Positions 9,124 through 17,303 of a stretch of 61,557 bases of DNA are shown piece after piece. Origin of the DNA: Actinomycetota bacterium (GTDB lineage: Bacteria; Actinomycetota; Geothermincolia; Geothermincolales; RBG-13-55-18). The notes below the pieces were generated by a model that was not told the origin of the DNA, searched no databases, and worked only from the letters and a program-made list of their open reading frames with translations. The stretch spans positions 1 through 61,557 of the forward strand of contig JBFLWJ010000019.1 in assembly GCA_040757835.1 (NCBI GenBank). Reading direction: 5' to 3'. The first letter of the stretch is position 1; each line of letters starts with the position of its first letter. Position numbers and translations under genes: made by a program.

Positions 9124-9434
9124 GATCCTCCCGGGGTCCCCCGCAAGAAGGGGTTGGCCTCGATCACGCGTCGGCTGCCCGCCTCTGCGCGAGGCGGACT
9201 CCACTTGATTCCAATTCGTGCCGCGCTCCATCCCGCTTACGATATTAGCGGTATCGACTCCCGGTAGGCAAAAGCGGCCCGCACGCGATGGCTGTATTGG
9301 CCACAGAGGATGGTGCTGCTGTGGTCTGCTTGGTGGATAGAGGAGGGGTCGATCTAAGGTGCGAACGGCAGCGGAGCGGCGGATATCAGGATCCCCACTC
9401 CAGGATCGCGGCCCCGATGGGTGCCGCTTCTACG
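9124..9434. other. Intergenic stretch, no supported feature
   Basis: Between the DUF3786 start and the end of the micro-ORF. Frames open on both strands here, but none has a ribosome site or a protein-like composition that I trust. Confidence 0.4.
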
Positions 9435-9569
9435 CTAGGACCCGTCCGCTGCTTTCTCCGGGCGGATATCGGGCAGGTGGATGGGTTTCTCGTCCACTAT
9501 CCTGCGGGAAAGGGCCTGCTTGGAGTATCTTCCCCTACCTTTCCAGAAGTCCGGCTCCAGCATCTGCAT
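9435..9569 (-). CDS. 44-residue micro-protein with its own promoter
   Basis: A 44-residue ORF starting MQMLEPDFWKGRGRYSK and ending RPEKAADGS. It is polar and basic, with no membrane segment or cysteine. I do not recognise it. The case for a real gene is its signals: the ATG at 9569 is preceded by GGGAGGAGAAGGAC, and about 30 bases further upstream is a near-consensus sigma-70 promoter (TTGAGA, 17 bases, TATAAT). The next gene on the same strand is more than 300 bases away, so it seems to be monocistronic. Alternatives are a short leader peptide or chance. Confidence 0.6.
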   Translation of the reverse strand: MQMLEPDFWKGRGRYSKQALSRRIVDEKPIHLPDIRPEKAADGS

Positions 9570-9605
9570 GTCCTTCTCCTCCCGGTCGTCCCGAAATCTA
9601 ACAAT

Positions 9606-9634
9606 ATTATATTATCTTTTACTTTTCTTCTCAA
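9606..9634 (-). promoter_or_regulatory. Sigma-70-type promoter of the micro-ORF
   Basis: On the minus strand TTGAGA (9634-9629) is followed after exactly 17 bases by TATAAT (9611-9606), in a markedly A/T-rich island. The predicted transcript starts near 9599, giving a leader of about 30 bases before the ATG at 9569. Confidence 0.7.
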
Positions 9635-9805
9635 TACTATAATCTTATTAACGTAGTCAACAAGCAAACTCGCAATACGATCATCTCATATAGTGATGAC
9701 AGGCCGGCCCGCATCCGTGGCGGCCGCCGCTCAAGTATCGCCTGCGTGAGGCCGTATAGAATTTTATGAACCGGCCGCTGTGCCTCGGGAAGGGAGGGCG
9801 AGCAG

Positions 9806-10327
9806 TTGGGAGTCTTCAGGCGGGAGATAAGCTTCGATATCGACGAGGGTGCGGAGGGCATGCTGGCCATGACCGGCACCCTGCGGGATACGCGCCTCGG
9901 TGAGCCCCTGCACGTCATCGTGGTCAGGGCGGAGGTGAGCCTGGCCGACGCGCGCATCCACTCCCTGCAGGGAGAGATGGTGCACATACCGCGCGATGAC
10001 TGCCATCACGGTCTGCTCACCTTGGAGCGCCTGGTGGGAGAGAGGATCGTCCCCGGCTTTACCCAGCTGGTGCGCGACGTCGTCGGCTCGCCCGAGGGCT
10101 GCTCACACCTGGCGGTGCTGGTGACCAACCTGGGGCACGCCAGCGTGCAGGGGCGCGGGGCGGTGCTCATGTCCAGGATGGGAGGGGACGAGGAAGCCCT
10201 CCGCCTGGTGCGCCGGCAGGCGGTAGAGCTGGGCATCATGGGCAGCTGTTACGCCTGGCGCGAGGACGGGCCGCTGATGAAAGGACTGCGCGCGGAGATG
10301 GAACGCTCGCGGCAGGCGGACGGGTAG
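9806..10327 (+). CDS. DUF2889 domain protein
   Basis: A 173-residue soluble protein resembling DUF2889: an N-terminal beta-rich part with LRDTRLGEPLHVIVVRAEVSL, then LVGERIVPGFTQLVRDVVG and the conserved GCSHL motif. The start is TTG at 9806, with GGGAGGG about eight bases upstream and no better in-frame alternative. It ends ten bases before the prepilin peptidase and probably shares its transcript. No biochemical role is known to me, and a link with pilus assembly is only positional. Confidence 0.75.
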   Translation: MGVFRREISFDIDEGAEGMLAMTGTLRDTRLGEPLHVIVVRAEVSLADARIHSLQGEMVHIPRDDCHHGLLTLERLVGERIVPGFTQLVRDVVGSPEGCSHLAVLVTNLGHASVQGRGAVLMSRMGGDEEALRLVRRQAVELGIMGSCYAWREDGPLMKGLRAEMERSRQADG

Positions 10328-10337
10328 GAACGGAGGC

Positions 10338-11120
10338 ATGGTGCTGGGCAAGGTGTATTACTCCGTGGTGGTCTTCCTCTTCGGGCTGGCGGTGGGGAGC
10401 TTCGATAACGTTGCCATCTACCGCATACCGGAAGGCAAATCCCTGTGGGCGCCGCGCTCCTTCTGCCCCACCTGCGGCAACACCATCGCCTGGTACGACA
10501 ACATCCCGCTGCTCGGCTTTGTCATCCTGCGCGGCCGCTGCCGCCACTGCTCCGAGCGCATCTCGTGGCGCTATCCCCTGGTGGAGCTCCTGAGCGGCCT
10601 GCTCTTCCTCGCCGTCTTCGCCAAGGTGGGCTACCAGTGGACGGCGGAGCTGCTCCCCTACCTATTCATGGTGACTGTGCTCATCATCGTGGCCGCCATC
10701 GACCTCCAGACCCAGACCATCCCCAACAAGGTCATGTACCCCGCCATACCCATCGCTCTGGCCGCCATGGGTGCCGTAGCCCTGGTGCGGGGGGACTATC
10801 ACATCTTCACCGACAGCCTCATCGGCGCCGCCGTCGTCTCCATCCCATGGGCCCTCTTCGCCCTGGTCTTTCCGAAGGGTTTCGGCATGGGCGATGCCAA
10901 GCTGGCCGCCTTCACCGGCGCTATCCTGGGCTGGAGAGCGGAGCTGGTGGGCTTCTTCCTCGGCATCGCCCTGGGGGCCATCGTGGGCGTTGTGCTCATG
11001 GCCTCTGGCAAGCGGGGCCGCAAGTCCCGCATCCCCTTCGGGCCGTTCCTGGCGGCCGGAGCGATCGCCGCGATCTTCTGGGGCCAGGCTATCTGGGACG
11101 CCTACACCGGCCTCTTATGA
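10338..11120 (+). CDS. pilD: Prepilin peptidase / N-methyltransferase (A24 family)
   Basis: A 260-residue polytopic membrane protein that cleaves prepilin leaders after Gly and methylates the new N-terminal Phe. The cytosolic zinc loop has CPTC near residue 48 and CRHC near residue 72. The two catalytic aspartates lie in AAIDLQTQTIPN and GFGMGDAKLAAF. Length and topology (about eight membrane segments) are normal. The ATG at 10338 follows GGAGG. Its probable substrate, a pilin, is encoded 330 bases away on the other strand. Confidence 0.95.
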   Translation: MVLGKVYYSVVVFLFGLAVGSFDNVAIYRIPEGKSLWAPRSFCPTCGNTIAWYDNIPLLGFVILRGRCRHCSERISWRYPLVELLSGLLFLAVFAKVGYQWTAELLPYLFMVTVLIIVAAIDLQTQTIPNKVMYPAIPIALAAMGAVALVRGDYHIFTDSLIGAAVVSIPWALFALVFPKGFGMGDAKLAAFTGAILGWRAELVGFFLGIALGAIVGVVLMASGKRGRKSRIPFGPFLAAGAIAAIFWGQAIWDAYTGLL

Positions 11121-11135
11121 AGGGTCAGGTACCCA

Positions 11136-11234
11136 TTGCATCCGTCGAACCCCTGGTCGAGGTAGCTGTCTAAGGGGAGACGTCCAGGGGTATTGGATTT
11201 TGCATTCGTCGAACCCCTGGTCGAGGTAGCTGTC
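11136..11234 (+). repeat. Pair of 35-base direct repeats after pilD
   Basis: Two copies, 11136-11170 and 11200-11234, differ at one position and share the core CGTCGAACCCCTGGTCGAGG. The period is 64 bases. Just upstream (11122) is GGGTCAGGT, the tip sequence of the inverted-repeat elements found elsewhere in the window, so this may be a degraded relative. No gene overlaps it. The rest of 11235-11372 holds only a small hairpin (GTCGCG/CGCGAC near 11335-11350). Confidence 0.7.
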
Positions 11235-11372
11235 TTTTGTGGAACCCAAAAGGACAATCATTTCGAGTACGTTTTGAATGAGTCAACGGGGGCCTGCCCT
11301 GAAAATAGCGACCAGCATTTTCGTCCTCGATGGTGTCGCGGCCGCGCGACATGGGTGACTGACACCATAAAG

Positions 11373-11402
11373 AGAGCAAGGGAGAGGATTCTCCCTTGCT
11401 CT
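11373..11402 (-). terminator. Hairpin terminator of the pilin gene
   Basis: A perfect 13-pair stem, 11373-11385 with 11390-11402, loop GGAT on the plus strand. It lies 45 bases beyond the pilin stop on the minus strand. The minus transcript continues into CTTTAT, a poor U-tract, so termination may be partial. Confidence 0.65.
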
Positions 11403-11446
11403 TAGACTTCACTTCGATGCTCGCTTCGATGCATCAGCCCCGCTTA

Positions 11447-11809
11447 TTAAATATCGGGATGCGGGTAGTCACACGTCGGAGCGGGCGGCGTCGCGGCTGC
11501 CCAGTTCCAGGTGATGGTCCCGCCACCGGGGCACACCCAGCTGTCGTCGGCCGTGTCCTCGTCGATGTAACCAGCCAGATCGGCGAGTGCCGTTGGGTAA
11601 GAACCATCTCCGCCGTCCTCATCGGAGCAATAGACGTTCGACGCGGATACGACCGTCCTGCGGTTGGCCATGCAGGTCTTCTCGTCGGCGCTTCCGCGTG
11701 CGGCCAGGAAGACTGGCACCGCGATACCAACAAGGATACCGATGATAAGAATAACGATCATCAACTCGATGAGGGTGAAGCCTTCCTCCCTGTGTATTCT
11801 CTTAGCCAA
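11447..11809 (-). CDS. Type IV pilin / pseudopilin
   Basis: A 120-residue protein with a class III leader: a short basic leader ending in EEG, then mature FTLIELMIVILIIGILVGIAVPVF, including the conserved Glu5 and the hydrophobic N-terminal helix. The small globular part holds cysteines (KTCMANRR, VYCSDED, WVCPGG, TCDYP) that could form two disulfides. Start: GTG at 11818 is possible, but its Shine-Dalgarno would abut it. TTG at 11809 sits seven bases after AGGAGG and is preferred. Substrate of the adjacent PilD-like peptidase. No pilus motor genes are nearby. Confidence 0.88.
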   Translation of the reverse strand: MAKRIHREEGFTLIELMIVILIIGILVGIAVPVFLAARGSADEKTCMANRRTVVSASNVYCSDEDGGDGSYPTALADLAGYIDEDTADDSWVCPGGGTITWNWAAATPPAPTCDYPHPDI

Positions 11810-12020
11810 TTCTTTCACCTCCTCCCCGTGTAAAGATCATCAATCCTCAAATCCTCAATATCACACCTAGTCCTCGCTCCCACCTCCCTTCCTTGCAGCC
11901 TTGCTAAAACCTTTGTTCGCTATTTTCTCGGCACAATCTCCTGGATGCTTAACCGGCCTTCACGGCATATTCTCTCTAATCTATTAACGGTCTTTTTCGT
12001 CCCGCTTATCGGTTTTTCCG

Positions 12021-12071
12021 GGTGAACGGCGCCTTTCTGGGGGTGAACGGTAGCAAAGCGGCGGTGAACGG
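12021..12071. repeat. Three GGTGAACGG iterons at 21-base spacing
   Basis: GGTGAACGG occurs at 12021-12029, 12042-12050 and 12063-12071, each exactly 21 bases (two helical turns) after the last, so all face one side of the DNA. They lie between the divergent pilin and DUF1786 genes, about 40 bases upstream of a TATAAT box. The likely role is an operator array for an unknown regulator. Confidence 0.75.
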
Positions 12072-12112
12072 AGCACGGGGGACTGAGCTGGCATTATCGG
12101 ATGCGCTGCACA

Positions 12113-12118
12113 TATAAT
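12113..12118 (+). promoter_or_regulatory. TATAAT box upstream of the DUF1786 gene
   Basis: A consensus -10 box with only a weak -35 (CTGGCA near 12088), consistent with an activator bound at the upstream iterons. The predicted start near 12125 argues against any translation start before about 12130. Confidence 0.55.
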
Positions 12119-12168
12119 TGCAGCGTGATGCGGCGTTAACCCGGGGCTTTGACTCAAAGGCGGGAGAA

Positions 12169-13233
12169 TTGAAGATACTGGCTATAGATATCGGGGCGGG
12201 GACCCAGGACATCCTCCTCTACGACTCAGAAAAACAGCTGGAGAACTGCGTGAAGATGGTCCTTCCCAGCCCCAGCCCCCTGCTCGCGGCGCGGGTGAAG
12301 GCGCTCGGTGTCGGGGACCTCTTCGTGGGCGGGCACACCGTCGGCGGGGGGTCGTTCTCCCGAGCGGTGAAAGCGCACCTCGCGGCGGGGAACCGCGTCT
12401 TCATGACCGCCGCCGCCGCCTACTCGCTCCGCAACAACCTGGACGACGTCGAAGCGATGGGGGTGCAGGTAGTCGATGGACCTCCCGCGGGGTTCAGCGG
12501 CACCGCCATCACCGCCGACGAGCTCGACCTAGCGCCCCTGCGCTCGCTGCTGCAGGCGGTAGGGGAAGACCTGGACCACCTGGACGCGGTGGCGGTGGCG
12601 GTGCAGGACCACGGCGCATACACGACGGGAGAGAGCAACCGCAAAACCCGCCTGGCCCATATGCGCCGCCGCCTGGAGGAAGACCCCGATCCCCGCACCC
12701 TCTCCTACCTGGCCGGGGAGGTGCCTGCCGCTTTTCCGCGCATGGCTTCCGCCGCGGCGCGCCTGCGCGAGCAGCTCTCCTGCTCTACCATCCTGGTCAT
12801 GGACACCGCTCCCGCCGCGGTGGCTGGTTGCCTGTCCGACCCCACGGTCGCCAAGAAGGAGGGCGGCGACCTGCTCCTCATCAACGCCGGAAACGGCCAC
12901 ACCCTGGCCTGCCTCATGCGCGGCGGCAAGGTGGCCGCCGTCTTAGAGCATCACACCAAGCGCCTGCAGCCCTCCGCCTTCGCATCCTACCTGGCGTCAT
13001 TCTGCCGCGGCGAGGCCAGGGACTCAGACGAGTACATGGCGTCGGGGCACGGCCTCTTCTACGTCGCGGAGCCGCGGGAGATAGAGGAACTCGACCTCAT
13101 CGCCGTCACCGGACCAAACCGCGAGCTGCTGGAGGGCACGGGGCTGGACACCCACTACCCCTCGCCCGGGGGCGACATGATGATGACCGGTCCCATGGGC
13201 CTCGTCCGCGCCGTCCTGGGGTCAGGTCTTTGA
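12169..13233 (+). CDS. DUF1786 family protein, actin-like ATPase fold likely
   Basis: A 354-residue soluble protein matching the DUF1786 family, which databases label, without proof as far as I know, a putative pyruvate-formate-lyase-activating enzyme. The sequence suggests an ASKHA (sugar-kinase/Hsp70) fold instead: an N-terminal phosphate-1-like LAIDIGAGTQDILLYD, then LVMDTAPAAVAG and LLLINAGNGHTLACL as further nucleotide-binding loops. I see no CxxxCxxC radical-SAM motif. Start TTG at 12169 follows AGGCGGGAG; the frame continues upstream to 12118 but runs into the promoter. The last four codons (Gly-Ser-Gly-Leu) and stop lie inside an inverted-repeat element, so the natural C-terminus was probably replaced. 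Confidence 0.75.
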   Translation: MKILAIDIGAGTQDILLYDSEKQLENCVKMVLPSPSPLLAARVKALGVGDLFVGGHTVGGGSFSRAVKAHLAAGNRVFMTAAAAYSLRNNLDDVEAMGVQVVDGPPAGFSGTAITADELDLAPLRSLLQAVGEDLDHLDAVAVAVQDHGAYTTGESNRKTRLAHMRRRLEEDPDPRTLSYLAGEVPAAFPRMASAAARLREQLSCSTILVMDTAPAAVAGCLSDPTVAKKEGGDLLLINAGNGHTLACLMRGGKVAAVLEHHTKRLQPSAFASYLASFCRGEARDSDEYMASGHGLFYVAEPREIEELDLIAVTGPNRELLEGTGLDTHYPSPGGDMMMTGPMGLVRAVLGSGL

Positions 13234-13342
13234 TTTTAGATACCAATAAATGGTATTGCTCGCAAACGTGCATCTCAGCGACTGTAAATATCGCAAGAAA
13301 ACGTATAGATACCAGGTTATCCAAAATCCAAGACCTGACCCC
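13218..13342. repeat. Inverted-repeat (REP/MITE-like) element B
   Basis: A 125-base element with 20-base terminal inverted repeats: GGGGTCAGGTCTTTGATTTT (13218-13237) against 13323-13342, 19 of 20 matching. The interior is much more A/T-rich than the flanking genes and has no ORF. It fills the gap between two convergent genes and supplies the stop codon of the left one. Confidence 0.8.
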
Positions 13343-13347
13343 ATAGA

Positions 13348-14805
13348 CTACCTGGAGAGGCGTTTTCTAAGGAGGCCCACGCCCAGGAGAGCCAGCAGGG
13401 CCGGCTGGCCGTACTTGATGAAGGGGATGAGGCCGCTGGAGAAATGGGGGTGCTCCACGAAGTCCTTCACCACCCCCATCTTGTCCAGCAGGATGGCCGA
13501 GGTCGCCATCTTGCCCGAGACCACCGCCCCCTCCATGCCCGCCGAGTGGCCGGCCATGGTGAAATCGCCGCAGAGGTAGAGGTTGTCCAGTGGGGTCCTC
13601 TGGGTGGGGCGGTAGCGGTCCATGTGCGGGCGTTGGGCGAAGATGCCCTGCCTCTCCCGCACCAGGCGCGACTTCACCACCTCCGCGTCGCGCGCCCCGG
13701 GGAGGATCTTGCGGATGTCCGCCACCACCATATCCAGGACGCGCTCGTCGCTCAGGGGCCTGAGGTGACCACACGGCGTGATGACCAGCTCCAGCACCGA
13801 TCCCTCCCGCGGGTAGGCTTCGGGGACCACCTGGGTGAGGTCGGCGAACCAGTTGAAGACTGTGCCGATCCCCGTGGCGATGTTGGCGAGCTCCAGCACC
13901 CTGCGGTCGAACCAGACCATGGCCGAGAGGGAAGGCGCCTCCTCGAAACGCCACAGGTTGCGGAAATACTGGTAGCGGAAGAGCTCCTCCGGCAGCACGC
14001 GCCGCAGCACCTCGTAGGGGAGCGCGGACACGTAGACGTCGGCGCGCATGTTACGCCCCCTGGTGGGGGTGACATTGAGCACCGCCTTGTCCTTGATGCC
14101 GATGGACTTCACCCCGACCCCGCTCATGACCTTGCCGCCTCGCTCCTTTATGTAGTCGACGGCCTTGCGCACGTAGATCTCGCCCAGCCCGCCGCGGGCG
14201 AACCCCACCTTCACCGCCTCCTTGGCGGTGGTGATGTTGCGTATCCAGTAGGCTGCCGCCTTCGCCGACACCTCGAAGGGCTCGAGGAAGGTGAGCCCGT
14301 TGACCATGGCCCGCAGCAGGTTGTCGATGAGGTGCTGGGAGACGCCGTAACCGTGCAGGAAGTCCTCAACGGTCATGCGGTCGTAGGCGGCCACGGCCGC
14401 CTCGCCCATGGAGAGGGCGCGCATGGCCGCGGGGCCGAAGCGCAGCAGGTCCATGGGGGTGATGTGCTGGAACCTGGCCATGGACATGCCGTGCAGGGGG
14501 GCGGGCAAGTTGAAGGGGGTGAAATGGGCCGCGTCCCCGCCCTCCGCGATATAGGTGAGGGTGTTCGTCCAGCGGATGACGTCCGGGCCTCCCACCTTCT
14601 CGAAAAACCCCAGGATGTTCACGTAATGGGGAAAGAAGACGTGCAGGGCATTGTCCACGGTGTCGCCGTCCTCGTCCACCCAGGACATTGCCCGTCCCCC
14701 CAGCTCCTTCTCCACCTCCAGGAGCGTGACCTCGAAGCCCTCGTCCGCCAGGTGGACCGCCGCGGAAAGCCCCGCCAGACCTCCTCCCATGACCAGCGCT
14801 CGCAC
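13348..14805 (-). CDS. FAD-dependent amine oxidase / phytoene-desaturase-like oxidoreductase
   Basis: A 485-residue flavoprotein. The N-terminal dinucleotide fold is MGGGLAGLSAAVHLAD, followed by the LGGRAMSW motif of the amine oxidase/carotenoid desaturase superfamily. The C-terminal FAD motif is NLYLCGDFTMAGHSAGMEGAV. The overall pattern (hydrophobic substrate channel, C-terminal hydrophobic segment near residues 460-478) resembles zeta-carotene desaturase or HpnE-type squalene enzymes. No other carotenoid or hopanoid gene is in the window, so the substrate is open. GTG at 14805 follows AAAGGAGG at ideal spacing. Confidence 0.85.
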   Translation of the reverse strand: MRALVMGGGLAGLSAAVHLADEGFEVTLLEVEKELGGRAMSWVDEDGDTVDNALHVFFPHYVNILGFFEKVGGPDVIRWTNTLTYIAEGGDAAHFTPFNLPAPLHGMSMARFQHITPMDLLRFGPAAMRALSMGEAAVAAYDRMTVEDFLHGYGVSQHLIDNLLRAMVNGLTFLEPFEVSAKAAAYWIRNITTAKEAVKVGFARGGLGEIYVRKAVDYIKERGGKVMSGVGVKSIGIKDKAVLNVTPTRGRNMRADVYVSALPYEVLRRVLPEELFRYQYFRNLWRFEEAPSLSAMVWFDRRVLELANIATGIGTVFNWFADLTQVVPEAYPREGSVLELVITPCGHLRPLSDERVLDMVVADIRKILPGARDAEVVKSRLVRERQGIFAQRPHMDRYRPTQRTPLDNLYLCGDFTMAGHSAGMEGAVVSGKMATSAILLDKMGVVKDFVEHPHFSSGLIPFIKYGQPALLALLGVGLLRKRLSR

Positions 14806-14934
14806 GATGTTCCTCCTTTGCCGTCTGGGCCCCTCCCAGGTACCCGTTTATTCTAGCACTACCCCGCCCAAAGCTTCCCCCACGACCCATCGGGGGCCAT
14901 ATCCCTTCCTGGAGATGTGGGGACCGCCTCGGCG

Positions 14935-15642
14935 TCAGGGCCGCTGCTGCGGGACGGCTGGGGGCGCCTTGGGGCGGGGGCTCCTGGCGCCGAACACCAC
15001 CATGACAATGCCGCCGGCCAGAAAGACCAGGGCGATGACGAGAAACACCACGCCGACGAGGACGATGATGCCCGAGGACTTGATGCCGAAGACCGCCTCC
15101 ATGTCTATGCCCTGCGAGGCATCGGGGTTCATGGCCACGATGGTGTAGTCCCCCTCTTCGAGATCGAACACGACCTCCTGGGCTCCGGTGCCTTCGGAGT
15201 ACTCCAGCCAGAAACCCTGCGAGCCGGGGGCCTCCGGCTGGGTGCTTCCCGGCTGTCTCTCCAGGTCGAAGCGGGAGTTGAAGACCTCGAGGCTCGTGAT
15301 CTCATCGTGCTTCACGCCGGAGAGATATACGTCCGCGTCCCGCGCATCCGCGACGCCGACGAAGATGGGCTGGCCCGGTTCGTTGCTCTCCGCCTCCACC
15401 TTTATCCTGTCCATGCCCAGCCAGTCCAACGCCTCCGAGGCGCCCCTGTCGATCTCGATGGTGTCGGAGACCACTGCATATGTCACGCTCTCGATCTCCA
15501 TGGCGCCAGTGGTATGGAAACCATCGCTGTCCTTATGGTACTGGCTGGCCCAGATGACGCCTCCTCCGGCCGCTAAACCCGAAAGAGCCACCAGGATGAA
15601 GAGGACCCCGAATACCAGCAGCACTATCCTTCCTGCGCTCAT
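14935..15642 (-). CDS. Membrane protein with two terminal helices, unknown function
   Basis: A 235-residue protein with a hydrophobic helix at residues 5-30 and another near 190-218, followed by a Pro-rich tail. The central domain of about 155 residues is acidic and probably extracytoplasmic. It contains a beta-rich segment (GQPIFVGVADARDADVYLSG) reminiscent of periplasmic domains in actinobacterial membrane proteins. I cannot name the family. The ATG at 15642 follows AAGGAGG. It stands alone, more than 100 bases from its neighbours. Confidence 0.75.
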   Translation of the reverse strand: MSAGRIVLLVFGVLFILVALSGLAAGGGVIWASQYHKDSDGFHTTGAMEIESVTYAVVSDTIEIDRGASEALDWLGMDRIKVEAESNEPGQPIFVGVADARDADVYLSGVKHDEITSLEVFNSRFDLERQPGSTQPEAPGSQGFWLEYSEGTGAQEVVFDLEEGDYTIVAMNPDASQGIDMEAVFGIKSSGIIVLVGVVFLVIALVFLAGGIVMVVFGARSPRPKAPPAVPQQRP

Positions 15643-15792
15643 AACAACCTCCTTGCCGATCTCCCGTCATCTTCTCACCCGAGGGCCGCAGGCATCATGC
15701 CGTTTCCGGCCCAAAGTTATATTTCCCATCAGGCGCGTCCATTCTCCATATCGTGTAGAATCTCCTGCAGGGAAGTGGATAAGGAGGTACCC

Positions 15793-16362
15793 ATGCCCAT
15801 ATACGTCTTCGAGGGCCGCAGGCCCCGCATCTCCCCCACCGCCTACGTGGACCCCTCGGCGGTGATCATCGGCAAGGTCTATATCGGGGACGGCTGTTAC
15901 GTGGGTCCCGGCGCGGTGATGCGCGGCGACTGGGGCGAGGTGATCATGATGGAGGGGTCGAACCTGCAGGACAACGCGGTCATCCACGCCCGCCCCGAGG
16001 AGACCACCTACCTGGGCCCCTCCTCGCACGTGGGGCACGGGGCGGTGCTGCACGGTTGCCGCATCGAAGGCCACGTGCTGGTGGGCATGAACGCGGTGAT
16101 AAACGACGGCGCCGTGCTCGAGGAGGGCTCCATCGTGGCCTCGGGGGCCGTGGTCATGGGCGGCATGCGGGTCCCGGCGCGCAGCATGGTGGCCGGGGTC
16201 CCGGCGGTGATCAAGGGCGAGATCGACGACGCGAGGGACGCCATGCTCTGGATAGGCCACCGCTTCTACCAGTCCCTCCCCCCGCGCTACCGCGAGAGCT
16301 CGCAAGAGATATCCATAAAGGAGGCGGAGGGCTTCTACGGCGAGGAGCCCGGACCGGAATAG
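15793..16362 (+). CDS. Gamma-carbonic-anhydrase family protein
   Basis: A 189-residue left-handed beta-helix protein of the PaaY/CaiE/YrdA branch of gamma-carbonic anhydrases, with hexapeptide repeats throughout. Candidate zinc ligands are present in NAVIHARPE and SHVGHGAVLHGC. These enzymes hydrate CO2, although several members act as thioesterases or have no known activity. The C-terminal helix (residues 155-185) is typical of the trimer. Start ATG 15793 has AAGGAGG upstream. The last 28 bases overlap the convergent transporter gene. Confidence 0.88.
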   Translation: MPIYVFEGRRPRISPTAYVDPSAVIIGKVYIGDGCYVGPGAVMRGDWGEVIMMEGSNLQDNAVIHARPEETTYLGPSSHVGHGAVLHGCRIEGHVLVGMNAVINDGAVLEEGSIVASGAVVMGGMRVPARSMVAGVPAVIKGEIDDARDAMLWIGHRFYQSLPPRYRESSQEISIKEAEGFYGEEPGPE

Positions 16363-17249
16363 GCCTTCCTCTCCTCCCACCCCACCGAGACCAGGCCGGC
16401 CAGGATCATGGCCGTCCCCGCCAGGACCGCCGCGTTCAGGGCCTCGCCGAGGATGAGCCACCCCCAGAAGAGGGCGATGGGCGCGATGAGATAGATGTAG
16501 AAGGCGGAAAGGGAAGCCCCGAGGCCCTCCAACCCCTTGGCGTAGAGGAAGTACCCCAGCACCGTGCAGCCCAGGCTGAGGAAGAGCATCCACGCCCAGC
16601 CCGCGGCGGAGAGCACCTTGACCTCCGCCACGAAGCCGCCACCGGTGAGCCCCAACGGTAGCAGAGCCGCGGTGCCCAGGAAGATGGCGTAGGCGCTGAT
16701 GAAGAAGGCGCCGCGCTCCTGGGCCAGGGGCTTGAGGATCACCGTGTACAGGGCCCAGGAGAAGGCGGCCAGCAGGATGAAGAGCACGCCCCGCACCCGC
16801 CCCGCGCCCAGTTCCTCGCCTCCGAACACCGCTATCACCGCCACCCCGCCCAGGGCCATGGCGATTCCGGCCGCCTTCCAGGCCCCCAGGCTCTCGTAGA
16901 GGATGAGGCGGGAGAGCACCGCCGCGAAGACGGGGGTGATGTTTGCCACCAGCCCGGCCGTCCCCGCGGGCACCATGGTCTCACCGTAGGTTATGGCCAG
17001 GTGGTAACCGTAGGCGGCGGCAATACCGGCCAGAAAGACCAGCGTCCACTCCCCCACGCTGAGTCGCGGCCGCCGCCGCCAGCCCGCGGCCACGAGGGGC
17101 AGCAGGAAGAGCGAGGAGAGCAGGAAGCGGACCAGGTTCAGGGTAATGAAGGAGACCTCGTCCAGGAGCACCTTCATGGCGATAAAGGCCAGCCCCCATA
17201 TCCAGCACACGGCGAAGAGGAAGAGGTGGTATCTCCACTTCTCACGCAT
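16335..17249 (-). CDS. EamA/DMT-superfamily transporter
   Basis: A 304-residue integral membrane protein with ten predicted helices arranged as two EamA repeats; the second begins near FILLAAFSWALYTV. Members export amino acids, nucleotides or other metabolites, and the substrate cannot be told from sequence. An in-frame GTG lies four codons upstream of the ATG at 17249; a GGAG/GAG tract supports the ATG. The 3' end overlaps the carbonic-anhydrase gene tail to tail. Confidence 0.9.
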   Translation of the reverse strand: MREKWRYHLFLFAVCWIWGLAFIAMKVLLDEVSFITLNLVRFLLSSLFLLPLVAAGWRRRPRLSVGEWTLVFLAGIAAAYGYHLAITYGETMVPAGTAGLVANITPVFAAVLSRLILYESLGAWKAAGIAMALGGVAVIAVFGGEELGAGRVRGVLFILLAAFSWALYTVILKPLAQERGAFFISAYAIFLGTAALLPLGLTGGGFVAEVKVLSAAGWAWMLFLSLGCTVLGYFLYAKGLEGLGASLSAFYIYLIAPIALFWGWLILGEALNAAVLAGTAMILAGLVSVGWEERKAYSGPGSSP

Positions 17250-17303
17250 GCGCGACTCCACTCCGCTGCCGCGGTCCGCGCGCCAGGCAGGGTCGGAACG
17301 TGG

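Noticed and set aside
12021..12071. Iterons as a replication origin
   Set aside because: No rep gene or A/T-rich unwinding element is nearby. The position between divergent promoters fits an operator better.
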